Shown here piece after piece: positions 26,416 to 40,100 of a stretch of 64,000 nucleotides of DNA. The stretch's first letter is position 1. The number at the start of each line of letters is the position of its first letter. The notes below the pieces were generated by a model that searched no databases, was not told the origin of the DNA, and worked only from the letters and a program-made list of their open reading frames with translations. This DNA is from Telopea speciosissima (lineage: Eukaryota; Streptophyta; Magnoliopsida; Proteales; Proteaceae). Both the position numbers and the translations under genes were made by a program. Location of the stretch: contig NC_057921.1 of the NCBI RefSeq assembly GCF_018873765.1, positions 66,577,557 through 66,641,556 on the forward strand, written 5' to 3'.

Positions 26416-26823
26416 GAACAAAAAAATACTTGAGCACAGAGCCCGTATTCAGATTGCAAATAAATTATCAATGTTTAAAAATAAAAATAAAAAAACTTTG
26501 ATGCTGAACCTGAAACATCACCATATTGAGCCTTTCCTGAGTCAGTGAGAAAGCTCTGCTTTAAGCCTTTCTTCAGAGTTCTAGCAAGCCCTTCTCTTTC
26601 TATCCTGCATTTTCGAAGAAGTTTATAAAACCATGCTGTGGACACAAATCCACAGAACACTTTTTAAATGTTAATATCCTATCAACCAATGGATGAAAGA
26701 GTACAAAAAAATGAACGAAGGGATACCCCTAAAGTCAAGCTCTCATTTATTCCATAATGAAGATAAATTGAAAGTAAAGTAAGAAATTGTGAAACAAGAC
26801 AAAAAAAATCCCAGAATCTTAAA

Positions 26824-27291
26824 TCAATCTAATTCCTTCTGAACCTTAATTCCCATACTATTAGCAGTTCCAATGATTGATTTGGAGATTGCCTCCAATG
26901 ACATGTACTGACAATAAGGATCAGACTGTTTTATCTTAGCTATCTCATATATGTGCTTCAGAGTCAACACCGATGCAACAACATGGCCAGGGAGACGGCT
27001 TCCAAACTCAATTCCAGCTGCCTTTTTGAGGTACCAAGTGACAGAAGGAGACTTAACTGTGAATTCAAAGGTGTTATCTTTGAAAGCAGTGATGGTAACA
27101 GCCATTGGGGTGTCAGGTTTATACTTCTGGGTTCGAGCATTGAAGTCCTTGCAGAAGGTCATTAAGTTAAGACGATACTGGCCCAGGGCTGGTCCAACAG
27201 GTGGACCTGGTCGGGCACCACCAGCAGGAACAGTCAGCCGGATTGTAGCGTTCACCGGCTTGCGCTTTAGGATCTCTTTTACAGATGACAT
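26824..27291 (-). CDS. Mitochondrial large-subunit ribosomal protein uL11m
   Basis: A single uninterrupted exon encodes 155 residues, the usual length for plant mitochondrial L11. The hallmark L11 N-terminal segment is present ('ATIRLTVPAGGARPGPPVGP' then 'ALGQYRLNLMTFCKDFNA'), followed by 'YKPDTPMAVTITAFKDNTFE'. The C-terminal RNA-binding domain contains 'YEIAKIKQSDPYCQ' and ends near 'SIIGTANSMGIKV'. uL11 binds the GTPase-associated centre of large-subunit rRNA and helps recruit translation factors. The start is the ATG at 27291; the frame extends two codons further only through a TTG. There is no long presequence, as in other plant uL11m proteins. The gene converges on the LHW-like gene. 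A GA-rich tract at about 27331-27345 lies in its probable leader. Confidence 0.95.
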   Translation of the reverse strand: MSSVKEILKRKPVNATIRLTVPAGGARPGPPVGPALGQYRLNLMTFCKDFNARTQKYKPDTPMAVTITAFKDNTFEFTVKSPSVTWYLKKAAGIEFGSRLPGHVVASVLTLKHIYEIAKIKQSDPYCQYMSLEAISKSIIGTANSMGIKVQKELD

Positions 27292-27973
27292 GGGCAAAGG
27301 AATTTTCTTTCTTGTTCCTTAACCCCACCGAGAGAGAGAGAGAATACTCACTGGAAATGGCTTGCTGGCGAGAGTTCTAGTGGCTGTGCCGCAGGTTAAT
27401 TAGGACTGGGAAGTTGCAGACTAGGGCTTTCTGTCTGCACTTCGTGGAGAGAATTGGATATTAGAGAGTTGAGAACTTGAGACAGAGAAAGTGTGTGGGC
27501 TTTGGTGTGCCGTGTGCGAGAAAGAGAGAGAACCCACCGTTTTCTCCTCAACGGTTGCTGGCTCTCGAGAGTCCAGTCTCTACTCTCTTTGCTTCTTAGC
27601 GGGAAGAAAAGAAGCCGAGGATCACGTTAGTAGTTGGAAGAATGATTTTAAATGAAAGTACTTATTTACCCTCCGTTTTTGAATCATTAGAACACGTGCT
27701 CATTAAAAGCGTGACGGCATAGACCCTAAATAAGTAAATATACCATAAATCATAAATGAATCTGGTTTATTTATGAATTTCATTTATTTTATTTTAATTT
27801 ATAAAAAATAATGGTGAAATAAAATTCCACACTTGAGAATGCATGTACTAATGCCACATGAATAGATGATGTGTTCTACCCAAAAAAAAAAAAAATAGAT
27901 GAGTCCATTCCGACCATTGGAGAAAGATGAAATAATAATCTAGATTAACCATATGTTAAATTTTAAAGATTAA

Positions 27974-29214
27974 TTCAAATAAGGGTGCGTTTGTTTGTAA
28001 CCTTCAACCAGACAATTTTGCCTCTTATAATTTGACTTGTCAATTACTGAAAAAGGCTAAAAATGTAAATTAACTATCTTCTTTTCAATCTTTCCTCAAA
28101 TCCTGTATACAACCAACTCTGGCTCCAAATCCATTGTTCCCTTTCCTTCTCTTCTGCTTCTTCTTCTTCTTCTTCCACAGAAAGCAGCCCCACCATCTCC
28201 GCCACTCCACCCTCCCATGTCCCAGCCGTGCCCCGCCTAGCTGCCTCAGCGAAAGAAAATCCAAGAACCCTAGCCAAAACGGAAACTAAAATCGCTGGGT
28301 CCATGAACAACCTTGAAAGGCCAGTGCTTCATGTCATTCTGCACAGAAGGGTATGATAACCGCAGCCGGTCCTTTGCTGCATTACCGATCAACCATTCGG
28401 TGTTGGTTACATAAGAAGAATTTGTCCAGTTGCCTTGATCATTGGCGATTATCTCGACACAACGTTCTGCCATACTCCCACGCAGCTGTAGGTGGTACCC
28501 AAGTCGATACCGATGGCCTTTCCTTGGGTCTTGGCCGCAGTTAATGAAACTTGAACTCGAAATCAAGAAAGTAAAGAAAATTGAAAGAAAACAAGAAAGA
28601 ACCAGAAAGATATGGAAATTAAGGGAGAATCAAAGATGCAAGAAGAATTTACAGAAAGACTTAAACCTTGCGCTGAATGAAAATGTGTTTGATTTCCTGA
28701 GTTGGGTTCTATGGTGAGGTGAGAATTTGTAGGATTTGGAGTTCATTAAAACGTTTCACAGACTTTTAGAGTAGAGTAGAACGCAACAACAAAGGAAATT
28801 TCGAGACTAACGGAGGACCCACTTGAGATTTCGCCTCTCTCCATGGGTAGGGCTAGCCGGGGACAGGGGAGGATGAAAGCCTTTCCTATGGTTTTCTTCA
28901 TGATCAATATCTTAGTTATCTCTGGTTTGAGTGATTGTATAGATCACGGCAGCCATTGTAACCAAAGCTCCACCATATGATGATATGAATCCAATTCTTT
29001 TAGTTCTGGGAGCCAAAGAGGAGGGTGGAAGGGAGTTAAAGGCGTCGGAGGTGGATGAGAAAGGGAGAAGGAGAGGAAAGGGTGAAGGAAAGAAAAAATT
29101 ACAAAAAATACCCCATTTTAAAAAATAACCAAGTGATGTGAGATGGGTAAATCAGTCCGGTTATAAGGGATTGTTGCAATCGGGTTGGTTACAAACAGCT
29201 ATACCTTTCAAATA
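27974..29214. mobile_element. Non-autonomous transposon carrying an HSP70 fragment (Pack-type)
   Basis: The body is 27982-29206 (1,225 bp), flanked by perfect 8-bp direct repeats ttcaaata (27974-27981 and 29207-29214). The ends are an imperfect inverted repeat: agggtgcgtttgtttgtaac at the left, and the reverse complement of the right end reads aggtatagctgtttgtaacc. The 8-bp duplication suggests a hAT-like element. The interior lacks transposase but holds a broken HSP70 piece (28290-28545), a GAA/TTC-rich stretch, and short ORFs of unknown origin. It sits between the uL11m promoter and the PUX10-like gene. Confidence 0.75.
28290..28545 (-). pseudogene. HSP70 N-terminal fragment, frameshifted
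   Basis: On the minus strand, from about 28538 downward, one frame reads the HSP70 phosphate-binding signature '[18 protein letters not shown]'. After an apparent 2-base loss the next frame continues '[10 protein letters not shown]', 'LIGNAAKD' and '[15 protein letters not shown]'. Relative to the family, roughly 20 residues between 'AAK' and 'PSVQ' are missing, and there are no later HSP70 domains. The sequence resembles cytosolic or ER plant HSP70. It lies wholly inside the transposon at 27982-29206, which suggests capture rather than an independent pseudogene. It cannot encode a working chaperone. Confidence 0.8.
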
Positions 29215-30651
29215 ATACTCTCTTAGATTGGCATGCATCTCATCGTACATTTGTATTAATATTCTAATCAATATTGTGTGCTCTCCCAATTCCTTACGGA
29301 ACAGATGGTTTAAAGTAAGAAAGGCAATAAAAATGAATAGTTCATATTTGTTTTGTGATTTTTGAAAGCGTCATATTTTGTTGTTACATTGATAATTATC
29401 CGTATATAAATCATGAGGAAGAGAGAGAGAGAGAGGGTGATACTGTAAATATATACCTTATGAAATTTGAAAAAATAAAAACTTTTTGACAATAGCATTT
29501 GCTGGACGATTTCCATTGCTCATTAATGGGAAATGAAATCAAGGGTTGAGAAATCTCAGCCTCAGTTAAGGAGGATGTTAAGAACTTTTTATTTAATTCA
29601 TTCATTTTCATTCGTTCTCATAAAAAAATTACATTGCAAAGACTAAAACAGATTCAAAGAGAAGAGCAATTGTAATTTACAACTTGCAAAACAGAAAATA
29701 AATAAACTTTTCCATTATCACCATGATCCATTTCATGACCACTTGATAACTTTACGGGTGTTTCTGTTCTGGTTATGTGTTGAGAAAAAGGAAAATAGTT
29801 TTTTCATTTTTTATGCTGAGAAACCGTTTTTGACCCACTTGGTAAACCTGTTCTTAGAAACAAGCAAATTTTTTTTTTTTAATTAACAAAAGGATATGTT
29901 TGGCACACTTTTCCAATTTTACAAAAGAACATAGTGAACGAATATATATAAGAGTTTTTATCGAGCACACTTTTCCAATTTTCAACCAAGAAACGACAGA
30001 ACATGTCCAACATGTTCTATCAAAAGTCTTACAGGGAGCATAAATTTTGATTTATGTTTCCAAAAACAATCACAAAAAACACTTCGTTATCAAGCAATTT
30101 TTAGGTGTTTTTCCATTTCTCAGAACGGAAAAGAAACTGGTTCTCGTAAGGTTATCAAGCGGGCTCTTCCTTTCCAGAATACCAAAAAACGAAAACCCAT
30201 CTTCCTCACTTCACATCAACTCTAGTTATTATTTCCTCATCATGGAGAACCTTTGCGTCAGTAGCAGGGAAAGGGTGAGGAGAGACGAGAGAGCATGAGT
30301 AGGGGCGGTGAGATGGGTTGCGTTGGCACCAGGGTGGGGGCGGAGTTGCAAGAAAGGGGTTGTAGGTGGAGGAAGAAGAAGATGAAGAAGAAGAAGGGGC
30401 TAATATAGTCTTTTACAATCACTTAATAACGTGTTTTCACGGAATGAGTATGGTTGATAGAATATTTTGAATTCAGGGGAGGGGAGAGTTATTACTTAAT
30501 ACCCAAGGGTGGTGTTTGACATTCAAGCATGATCGAGGGGGAGTAATTTACTAAAAAAAAAATTACTTGTCGGCACTCCATATGTCGGGTCATGAAATGA
30601 CCACCCCGCCCCTGATTGGATGCTTGTGAACGCGTTCCCATTGAGAAAAAG
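29215..30651. other. Intergenic, with a probable MITE at about 29737-30165
   Basis: Around 29737 'ccacttgataactttacg' is matched in inverted orientation near 30165 by the reverse complement of 'cgtaaggttatcaagcgg'. Between them is AT-rich sequence with worn inner repeats. This looks like an old MITE of about 430 bp; no target duplication is clear. The rest shows no gene. Confidence 0.4.
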
Positions 30652-30798
30652 AATTCTGTCCGGCAGTGTGGCCTACGCCTGCACTCCAATGAGTCTATCT
30701 CTCTCCTCCATATATGAAAAGACATCTCTATCCTCTTATTTTGTTTTGAGGAAGACAGATAGACACATGGGAATGCTGGCGTAGGCCACCGCACAGAA
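30652..30798. mobile_element. Foldback MITE, copy 2
   Basis: Arms 'gtgtggcctacgcctgcact' and, at the other side, 'gggaatgctggcgtaggcca' are inverted copies around a GA/CT-rich loop that includes 'tatctctctcc' and 'agacagataga'. It belongs to the family at 15557 and 59560. It lies about 350 bp upstream of the PUX10-like start codon, in the putative promoter. Confidence 0.7.
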
Positions 30799-31146
30799 AA
30801 CTACCTCCCTTGATAGATTTAAGAGACAGACTTGAAAAAGTCATATCAAATGACTAATGACTCGAGAGGATGGTGTCATAGGGGAGGAGAGAGGGAAAGC
30901 GATGCAGTTGTAGAGTCATAGAGGGAAGAGAGAGAGAGAGAGAGAGAGGGGGAAAGAAATCAATGCCCCAATTTCCATTTCTTCTTCGTTCTTGCGCCAA
31001 TCTCCATTTATTGATTTTCTTCTTCGTTCTTTAGTTCGCTCGACTAATAAGTTCGTCAACCCTAGATTTCTTACTCTTTTTTTTCCTGGTAGAATCACCG
31101 ACTCGAATCATAAATTGCCCACTCTTCTGCAACTGATAAGGGAGAT

Positions 31147-34100
31147 ATGGTGGATCTTGCCGATAAATTGGCTTACTTTCAAGCAAATACAGGCCTTGAT
31201 GACCCTGATTTGTGCACGGAGATCCTCTCCGCTCATGGTTGGGATCTTGAACTAGCCATCTCGGCCTTCACCACGTCGAATTCAGCTTCCGTGAACAACC
31301 TAAACGACAACAACACTAATGACGACCATTACATTGTTGGTAGCAGCGGACAGCCTAATTTAGAGTCTTGGGAAGGCCTTGATAGACCGGAATCGTCTCA
31401 ACGAGAGTTGGAGCCGGTTTCAGATGTTGATGCTCCTCCTGGTTTAGCATGGAAAATTATTACTCTGCCTTTCTCCGTGATTTCTGGCAGTTTAGGGTTG
31501 ATTTCTGGTGCAATCGGGCTCGGTATGTGGGTTGCCGGTGGTGTCCTCTCCCGCTCCGTAGGGTTGCTTGGTTTGGGTCCCGGCCGTAACGGAGATGCAT
31601 CTTCCTCCCCTCTGGTTTCCCTCTCTGTGTCTGCCTCAGAGGCTGCTCATTTCGTTGCGGCATTCGGGAGGGATTTTGGAACGACTTGTCCAAATTTTGT
31701 GACTGAGGGGTTTATAGATGCGTTGCAGCGTTCTCGCCAGGAGTTTAAACTCTTATTCGTCTACTTACACTCTCCGGATCACCCTGATACGCCGTTGTTT
31801 TGTGAGCGGAGTTTATGTTCCGGAGTAGTTGCGGCCTTTATCAATGAGAATTTTGTATCATGGGGAGGGAGTATCCGGGCGAGCGAGGGATTTAAGATGA
31901 GTAATAGCCTGAAGGCATCCAGGTTCCCATTCTGTGCGGTGGTAATGGCGGCCACGAATCAGAGAATTGCACTACTTCAGCAGGTAGCTTTCTTTGTGTT
32001 TAGGTTCTTTTTAGTTTTTCTTCACGAGTTTGGCTTTTTGTTTCTGTTTGAATCAATGCTAAACTTGTTTCTGGACAGTGACTCTCTTATCACTCAATTG
32101 GTAGCTTTGCGTTATATATATTGGTTTTAAAGAGGCTGAAGCTAAGAAGAACATCGATTAATGTAGTGGATAGAAATTGAAACAACAGACACTCATAAAA
32201 GAAGATATGATTCAATGACAAATGTTCCTACGGCTGACTTTTTTTGTCGTTATTTTACATCTAGGAGTTTTTTTGGACATTATTGCATTTATCTCAAATA
32301 ATTAGGTCATTGAAATGATTGCCTTATTAGAGTATGATAACTTTTTTTGTTTCCATCCTCTGAAGGATAGACCACAGAGGAATTTCCTTCTATTTGAAAG
32401 TGTTGTGAAGCATTTTAGAAGGTTTGAATGGGATTTCTAGCCTTTAAGGAGCATTACAGTTGGATTGGTAGGGTTGATGAAAATAAGATGGTTTATTTGT
32501 TTAAAATTTGAAAGAATCTCATGGACTTTAAATATACAAGTAGGTTGGTTGCCTCATTCATTGTCTACTAAGATATCAAAATAAGCCATGCATGAGGGTA
32601 ATGTGGTATTTCTCTCTGGCCAGCCGCTTTAGGGAGTGCTAGTAGTACCAGGTCCCCGGTGACCTCTGCCCCTTGCGTCGCCGATTCACTGCACCATCTA
32701 ATTCCAATCCCTCCTCTCGTTCACAGCAAACTCACTTCATTCGCAATCCCTGCCCGCAGCATCCTTACCTCAGTTGTGAACCCCAAAACTCTACCCTTTG
32801 TCAGTGAGCCCTCCTCCCATGAGTCCCATTGCCTATGCCTCCTCTGCAACCTCAACCCCACCCCCAGTCCCTGCAATCATTGTCCCTCCCAACCCATTTC
32901 CCTTCTACCCCCACCCCTTTCTCTATCTTACCCCCACATCTCCCCCTCCAGATGCTCTGTCTTGCCCACGCATCCCCTATCCTCCTTCTAGTAGCTCAGC
33001 TTCGGCAGGATGTAGACCTTTAGCAAAACCTCCTTAGTAATGTACATGTGAGAAGAAAAATGGGAAGGAGACTCATTGGGCAGCAACAAGCAAGCCAACC
33101 CTGACGAGCTGTTAGACGTTGAAGACGAACTTCAAACCTCTGTTTCAGTTGACTGAAAACTTGCTCCTGTAGGGTGGGTTATATCTCAATATTACCTTGC
33201 CCTAAAGCTATAAAAGGCTCGTTCTGAGAGCTTGGAACCCATAGGCTTGAGGTCGATGCACAATCTGATGGTTTCGTTCTCATCAAATTATTCCATCACT
33301 TTGACATGCAACGTGCTCTCTCCGACGGGCCCTGGAATATTCAAGCATTGGATTTTTATAAAAAAAAATGGTCTCCTAATCTGGATTGCCATACGGAGAT
33401 ATTCAATTTCATGAAGGTATGGATTCAAATCCACGGCCTACCACTGGCACATAGAACAGTAGCAGTGGGGAAAAAACATAGAGAGGGTAGGGAAGCCTAT
33501 TGACGGTGAAGTGTATAATCAATAATGGAAGGAGTCCCGGGAACAAATTCGTTTGAGCGCAAGTGTGGATAGATGTACAAAATCCTCTTTGCCAAGGAGC
33601 CATGATGGGGGGGGGGGGTTTGGCCTCACAACCCCGGTGTCGTTTAAATATGAGAAACTGTACACCTTTTGCTACTACTGCGGTAGACTTGGGCACATAG
33701 ATTCACTCTGCCTTCAATGCTTCGAATGGATGGAAAATTATTCTTTCTTGCATGAGTGTGGATTGAACTCTGGCTATACGGATGATCAAAGAGAGCTTTC
33801 AATGCCAACCTTCGTGCAGATTGGAACATTCTGAGGCAACAGGCCTGAGTATCGGTTAGAGGAACCTCTGCTTCTTCTTCAATTCCGCAGCCGTTTGAAG
33901 TCCTAAGTTGACCTCTCTATGTTGAAGCGGTAAAATGGAGAAGCCTGCTATTAATCCGTCTCTCCTGTTGTCCTATAAGAATACTCAATGGTAAGCTCCC
34001 GTCGAAAATCACGCTGCTAGGGTTGCCTACTCAAAGCTCCCATAGAGATGCATTAGTGGCCAGTTGTGTTCATTCCGATCATAGGATTAGAATGACTCCC

Positions 34101-37100
34101 TATGATGAAAGCCTCATTTTCGGGCCAGATTCTGTTGACGCTGTTTCCTCCCTGCTTAGCGCTTGGCTTCAAACTGGTAAGCCCATTTTAAATCCTCGAC
34201 CACTCCAAGCCCACCAAGCCATCCTGCCTGTTATTCTGGGAAGGCACGACCTTTCTTTTTTTGAGCCAGCAGGAATAATGGACCCCCACCTTGTGAGCTA
34301 CCTTGCTGTGAGGCCTTCGATGGGTTTATGAACAAAAAGCCCCAAAAGGCCCTACTCCACCCCTTATAATTGTAGCCCACTCGTGCCTCAAGCACATTAG
34401 AACACCCATTGAGCTCTCTGTTCTTCTTAACATGTCTGACAAACATTTCTTCCCGAGACCAATACAAGCCGCTGCCTCCCACATCCTCCCTTAGTCTCAG
34501 CTATCCCTCACCCTCCTCATGATGCAATAAGTTCTCCAGACACTCGTGTTGAAGCATTAACACTTTGCACTCTTTCTTATTGAAACCAAACGCAAGAAAG
34601 ATAAGTTAAAATCTTTATCTTAATCTCTTTCATTACCAATTTTTTTTGTTATTGACCTTATTGGGTTTAATGGGGGCTTGTGTGTGTTTTGGGCAAACAC
34701 TATTTCCTGGCAGATGATATCTAGCTCTTTAAGATTGATTAACTGCTATCTCTGCTTTAATGGAGTTATTGATGCGCTATAGTTGTCAAGACGTCATCTA
34801 GGCGTCGTCTCTGCATCCGGTGGGTTTCCAAGGGCTGGGAGATCGCCTGCCTTATTCTAACTTAACAAGGCAGGTGCCTCGGGACGCCTATGTCCTTGGC
34901 CAGTCGATTTTTTTTTTACTTACATTTTTTCCTTCTAAATAATGTTGTTTCTAACATTTTTTATTGACTTGTGTACAAGTTTGTGTATAATCAAGAACCA
35001 TGGGATCATTTAGTACCCGAAATAAATAAATAAATTAAGAAAGAAAGATAACGAACTTCACTACTTTGATTTTCTTGTTCACTTGTGTTCCCCCCCCCCC
35101 CCCTCCCTTTTCAAATGATGATTTTCTAACATAATCTTGTTGTTGTAACGATGTTGCTAAATATAGTAACAAATTAGTGCATGGATTCAATCTGTACTGT
35201 TGTTGCTGTAATGCTGTAAGCATAATTATATTATTGATATACTAGATATGATGGATACGTAAAAGAAATACAAGGGCCCAGGTCCCTAGGCAACGCCTAA
35301 GTGCTTAGGCGGCCCTCCAACATCTTGGGTCGCCTAGGCACCTTGATCACTATATTGGAAGCTCAACTTGGTGTATAGGCCATCCTTCTGGCAGCATTGA
35401 CATCTCTGGGGAGTTCAGTTTGTCTGTCTTGGTTGATTTTAATGAAAGTCTTGAATGGGACTGAAAAATAAGGAGGTAGATTAAAGCTGGCTAGTCAGAT
35501 TGCTGGGTTGATAGACTTTATGGACGAGTGCGCCTTGATGGTATTCGCTAATGGACTTTTGTATACTTGGTTAGTCAGAAGATAGAAAAATGGCCTGATT
35601 AGAGAATGCGTGTGATGCAGATTAATCACCGAAATAGGCTTATTTCTTTAGAAATAGGTCTAGGGTTGGGTTATATATATGTTGGGCCTTTGATCCCATG
35701 GGTTTTCTATGTAATAGGCCACTTTTATGGGCCTAAAATATGGATAATTAGGTTGCATACGGGATTAGCTGTTTTAATTCCTTAGTTTTGATTTTTATGT
35801 AATTAGTGATTATGTGATCACTTAAGTGATCATGTGACTTGTTTAAGTGGTCATATGACAACTTAAGTGGTCATGTGATGTAAGTTGGGCTGGATTTGGA
35901 TTCTATAAGTCCAGCCAGGTTTTGAGTCTATTTCTTTTAGTATTTTAGTTTCCTTGTCAGTTTAAGTTACCTAATAGGTTAAGGATTGGGTTAGGCCTTT
36001 CCTTTTTAGAGTAGAAGTCTATTTTTGAGTATTTTATATAAGGTTGTAAAGGGGCAAAGCCTTGAACACAAATTTGATTAATGAAAAGCTTTTGTTTGCT
36101 GCCATTGCTGCAGCCCTGCTCTGTTGAGTGTTGCTCCTTGTGAGTGTGCATCCTTGTGGATATCAAGGTGGAAAGGGACTGGTGGAATCCGGTTGACTCC
36201 TTACGCCGTGACGGCTGAGAGAATCTTCTTCAATTCGAAGGTTGTTCTATCCTTCACATCTGTTCAAGCTGCTGCCAGTGGAATCTCCAGTAAGTTTGAC
36301 ACCCAATTTCTTCTTCTAATCCTCTAATCCTTCCCCCCAATTGATCCCCCTTTATTTTTGCTTGAATTCCATTGAACCCTAATTCCATTAAACTCTAGAT
36401 CTTGCTGCTCAGCCATATTTGTCCATCAAAACCCTGTAATGTAGTCCTAGATAGGTAGGAGGCCTACTAGGAGCTGGATGCATAGTTCAAAATCTCGGAA
36501 ATTTCGGATATTTCGACCTCCTCGAAATGAAATGCCACCTCGAATAAAAAAAATACAAAAATTCGATCGAAATTTTGAGATATCTCGAGATTTTTTCAAG
36601 ATTTCGCGAGATTTCGAGTTTCTCGAGAAATTGCTTTATATAAATGAACATGTTTCGTCAGTCTCGGTCAAAATTTTGACCGAGACTGAGAAACAGCTAT
36701 GGTTTTGTACTTTTGCTTGGTTTTTGAAGGTGATTGACATATTGTGATTTGGAATGTTTGATATCATCTTCTTAAATCTTAACTCTTAAGTTGTTATTTG
36801 TTAACTTGTTATTGACTTGATGTCTTATGTACTTAATATTATGATTTATGACTTAACTTATGAGTCATTATGTTTCCAACTTAGTTCCAAATCAATTTAC
36901 TTGTTTAATGTACAATGTGTATGTGTAAATGTGTAATTAACTAAGTTATACACTTATACATTAGGGTTCGACCGTACGTTGTCAATCAATGGTGCACATC
37001 CAAAACACCATTTTGGGTGACTATTTTTGCAATTTGAACATTTAAATGTGTTTATATAGCCTAAAATAGGGTTTCCATGAAGTTTCAGGCCTTAACTTGG

Positions 37101-40100
37101 CCTAAAACCCACCAAAATGACCTATCGAAACATACCAAAAAAATACAATATTTCGACTGAAATATCCAAAATTTCGAATATTTCGGATATTTCGGTCAGC
37201 CCGAAATACTGAAACGAAACGAGTTCTCGAACTATGGCCAGATGGCAGGATCAATAGCAAAAGGGGTTGCTGGTTCGAATGGACAACATTAGGATTTAGG
37301 TTAATTCTAGGGTTTAGGATGGGAATTTGGGAATGGGTCTTATATGGCTTTAATATGCAGGTCTAGGGGGTTATTATGGGATAAAAATAATTGGATTTGG
37401 GAAGGTTTTAAAATTCTGCAATTCTGGACAGAATTGAGTTGCAGGTTTTGGGTTTTAATGGAGTGGAGGAATGGAGGGGATAGAGTGGGAGTTATGGACT
37501 AGGTTTAAGGTCGAGTGTAGGGAGAGGTGTGGGGGTTATGTACTGGAAATATGGTTCGAAACTGATGGACAGATCTGAAGTTATGAGGGAGTCCTAGTGG
37601 AGGTAGGAATGCAGGTTTAATGGAGAATTAGGGTTTGATGGATGGAGGGGACTGTGGATTAGGTCTAAGGGAAGATGAAGGATGATAGAAGAAGGTTTAA
37701 AATAAGAAAACAGGTTCAAACTCACTGTATTGCAGGACAATGGCAGCAGCTTGATGATTTGAAAGAGCCTCCCGATCTTCACAATGCAAGGAGTCGCAGG
37801 AGTCCGCCTACCCTTTACCACCTTGAGATCCACAAGGATATACACTCACAAAGAGCAGCAGCAATGGCAGCAAGCATAAAGCTAATTTCTATTAATCAAA
37901 TTCGTATCTAATGTTGGCCTCCCTTACAAACTTATATAGAAGACTAAAAAATAGACTTAGACATTAAAAAAGAATGGCCTAACCCTATCCCTAACCTATT
38001 AGGTAACTTAAACTGACTAGGAAACTAGAATACTAAAGAAAATAGACTTAAGACATGGCTGGACTTATAGAGTCCTAATCCAGTCCAACTTACATCACAT
38101 GACCACTTAAGTTGTCACATGATCATTTAAATTGAACCAATTGGATGCAACCAATTTGAACCGGTTCAATTAAAAAACACAAAAATAAACTAAGTATGGA
38201 AATAAAACTAAGTATGGGAGCTAATCCCGTATGCAACCTATTTACCCATATTTGAGGCCCAATAAAGTGGCCTATTACATAGAAAACCCATGGGATCAAA
38301 GGCCCAACATGTATATAACCCAATCCTAGACTTATTCCTAATAAAAGAAGCCCAATTTGGTGATAAATCTGCATCACCTTGATCCCCTCATCCTTCATTA
38401 ATTTCCCTAAAACCCATAGTCGATCCTGACTTACTGCCCAGTTTTACAGAATTTTCAAAACACTTAAAACTCTATAATACCGACATTATTAGAGTCTTAT
38501 AAACCTGCCTAGCCATACCCCCTAAGCCCCCCTTCCATTATCCTAACCTAAGCCCTAGATTTGACCTAAAACTTCAATTTTGCCCTACTGAAACTGCAGA
38601 ACCAACAGCCCCTTAGTTCCTTGTTATTGGTCCTGGTTTAATTAGATTCTAGTAGGGTTTTACCCTATCTAGAACTACATTATTTCGTATCAGAGCCATG
38701 GATCAGCATGGTAATCAAGTAGTAAATCCATCAGCAAATCCTATGGCTGCTATGTTGGAATTGTTCTAGAAATTTGCTGTTGAACAAAGGGCTGCAACTG
38801 AAGCCATCCTGGAAAGGTTGCAATAATTGGGAGAACAAAGAGTCACCCCTGCCAGAGATCATAGGGATAGACTCAAAGGTTACAGAGAAGACACAAACAG
38901 GTATAGAGAATACATATTTTCATTGCCAAAGGAAATTGAAAATAAATCTGAAGTGACAATGAATTGTGATGAAAGGAAGAGACAACTCCTATAGCTTAAA
39001 AGATGGAAAATCAACATGTAGAAGATCCTACTGAAGTTGTCTATGTCGAAGAAACCAATGTAGATAAGGCTGATACAGTAGAAGATGAAGAGGTGGAGCT
39101 GGTGTCTAAGAAGGTTATTAACTCTGAAGACTCTATGGATAGGGCATTCACGGGTGATTTAGAGATCGAACACATAGAGTTTGTTATGCCACCATGGTTC
39201 TTCGAAGAGAAAGTTCCATGCCTTGAAGACTTCATCCCTAATGTTCCTGCATCACTAGAATTTTGTTTGGGAATGGTTGAAGCTACTACTCATATGTTGT
39301 TTCTCCCTCATCACTGCATAATTCGAGGACGAATTTTTTCAAGTTGGGGAGAGTTGATGCAGATTCATCACCGAAATGGGCTTATTTCCTTAGAAATGAG
39401 TCTAGGGTTGGGTTATATGTATGTTGGGCCTTTGATCCCATGGGTTTTCTATGTAATAGGCCATTTTTATGGGCCTAAAATATGGGTAATTAGGTTGCAT
39501 ACGTGATTAGTTGTTTTAATTCCTTAGTTTTGATTTGTATGTAATTAGTGGTCATGTGATCACTTAAGTGATCATGTGACTTGTTTAAGTGGTCATGTGC
39601 AAACTTAAGTGGTCATGTGATGTAAGTTGGGCTAGATTAGGATTCTATAAGTCCAATCAGGTTTTGAGTCTATTTCTTTTAGTATTTTAATTTCCTAGTC
39701 AGTTTAAGTTACCTAATAGGTTAAAGATTGGGTTAGGCCTTTCCTTTTTAGAGTAGAAGTCTATTTTTGAGTCTTTTATATAAGGTTGTAAGGGGGCAAA
39801 GCCTTGAACACGAATTTGATTAATGAAAAGCTTTTGTTTGCTGCCATTGCTACTGCCCTGCTCTGTTGAGTGTTGCTCCTTGTGAGTGTGCATCCTTGTG
39901 GATATCAAGGTGGAAAGGGACTGGTGGAATCCTATTGACTCCTTACGCCGTGACGGCTGGGAGGATCTTCTTCAATTCGAAGGTGGTTCTATCATTTACA
40001 TCTGTTCAAGCTGCTGCCAGTGGAATCTCCAGTAAGTTTGACACCCAATTTCTTCTTCTAATCCTCTTATCCTTCCCCCCAATTGATCCCCCTTTATTTT

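Noticed and set aside
27292..27297. Longer uL11m start two codons upstream
   Set aside because: The extra start is TTG, not ATG; the ATG at 27291 gives the normal family length.
31984..32130. Read-through extension of PUX10 exon 1
   Set aside because: Begins at a GT donor and encodes a hydrophobic run unlike the family; the next exon at 43117 restores the expected sequence.
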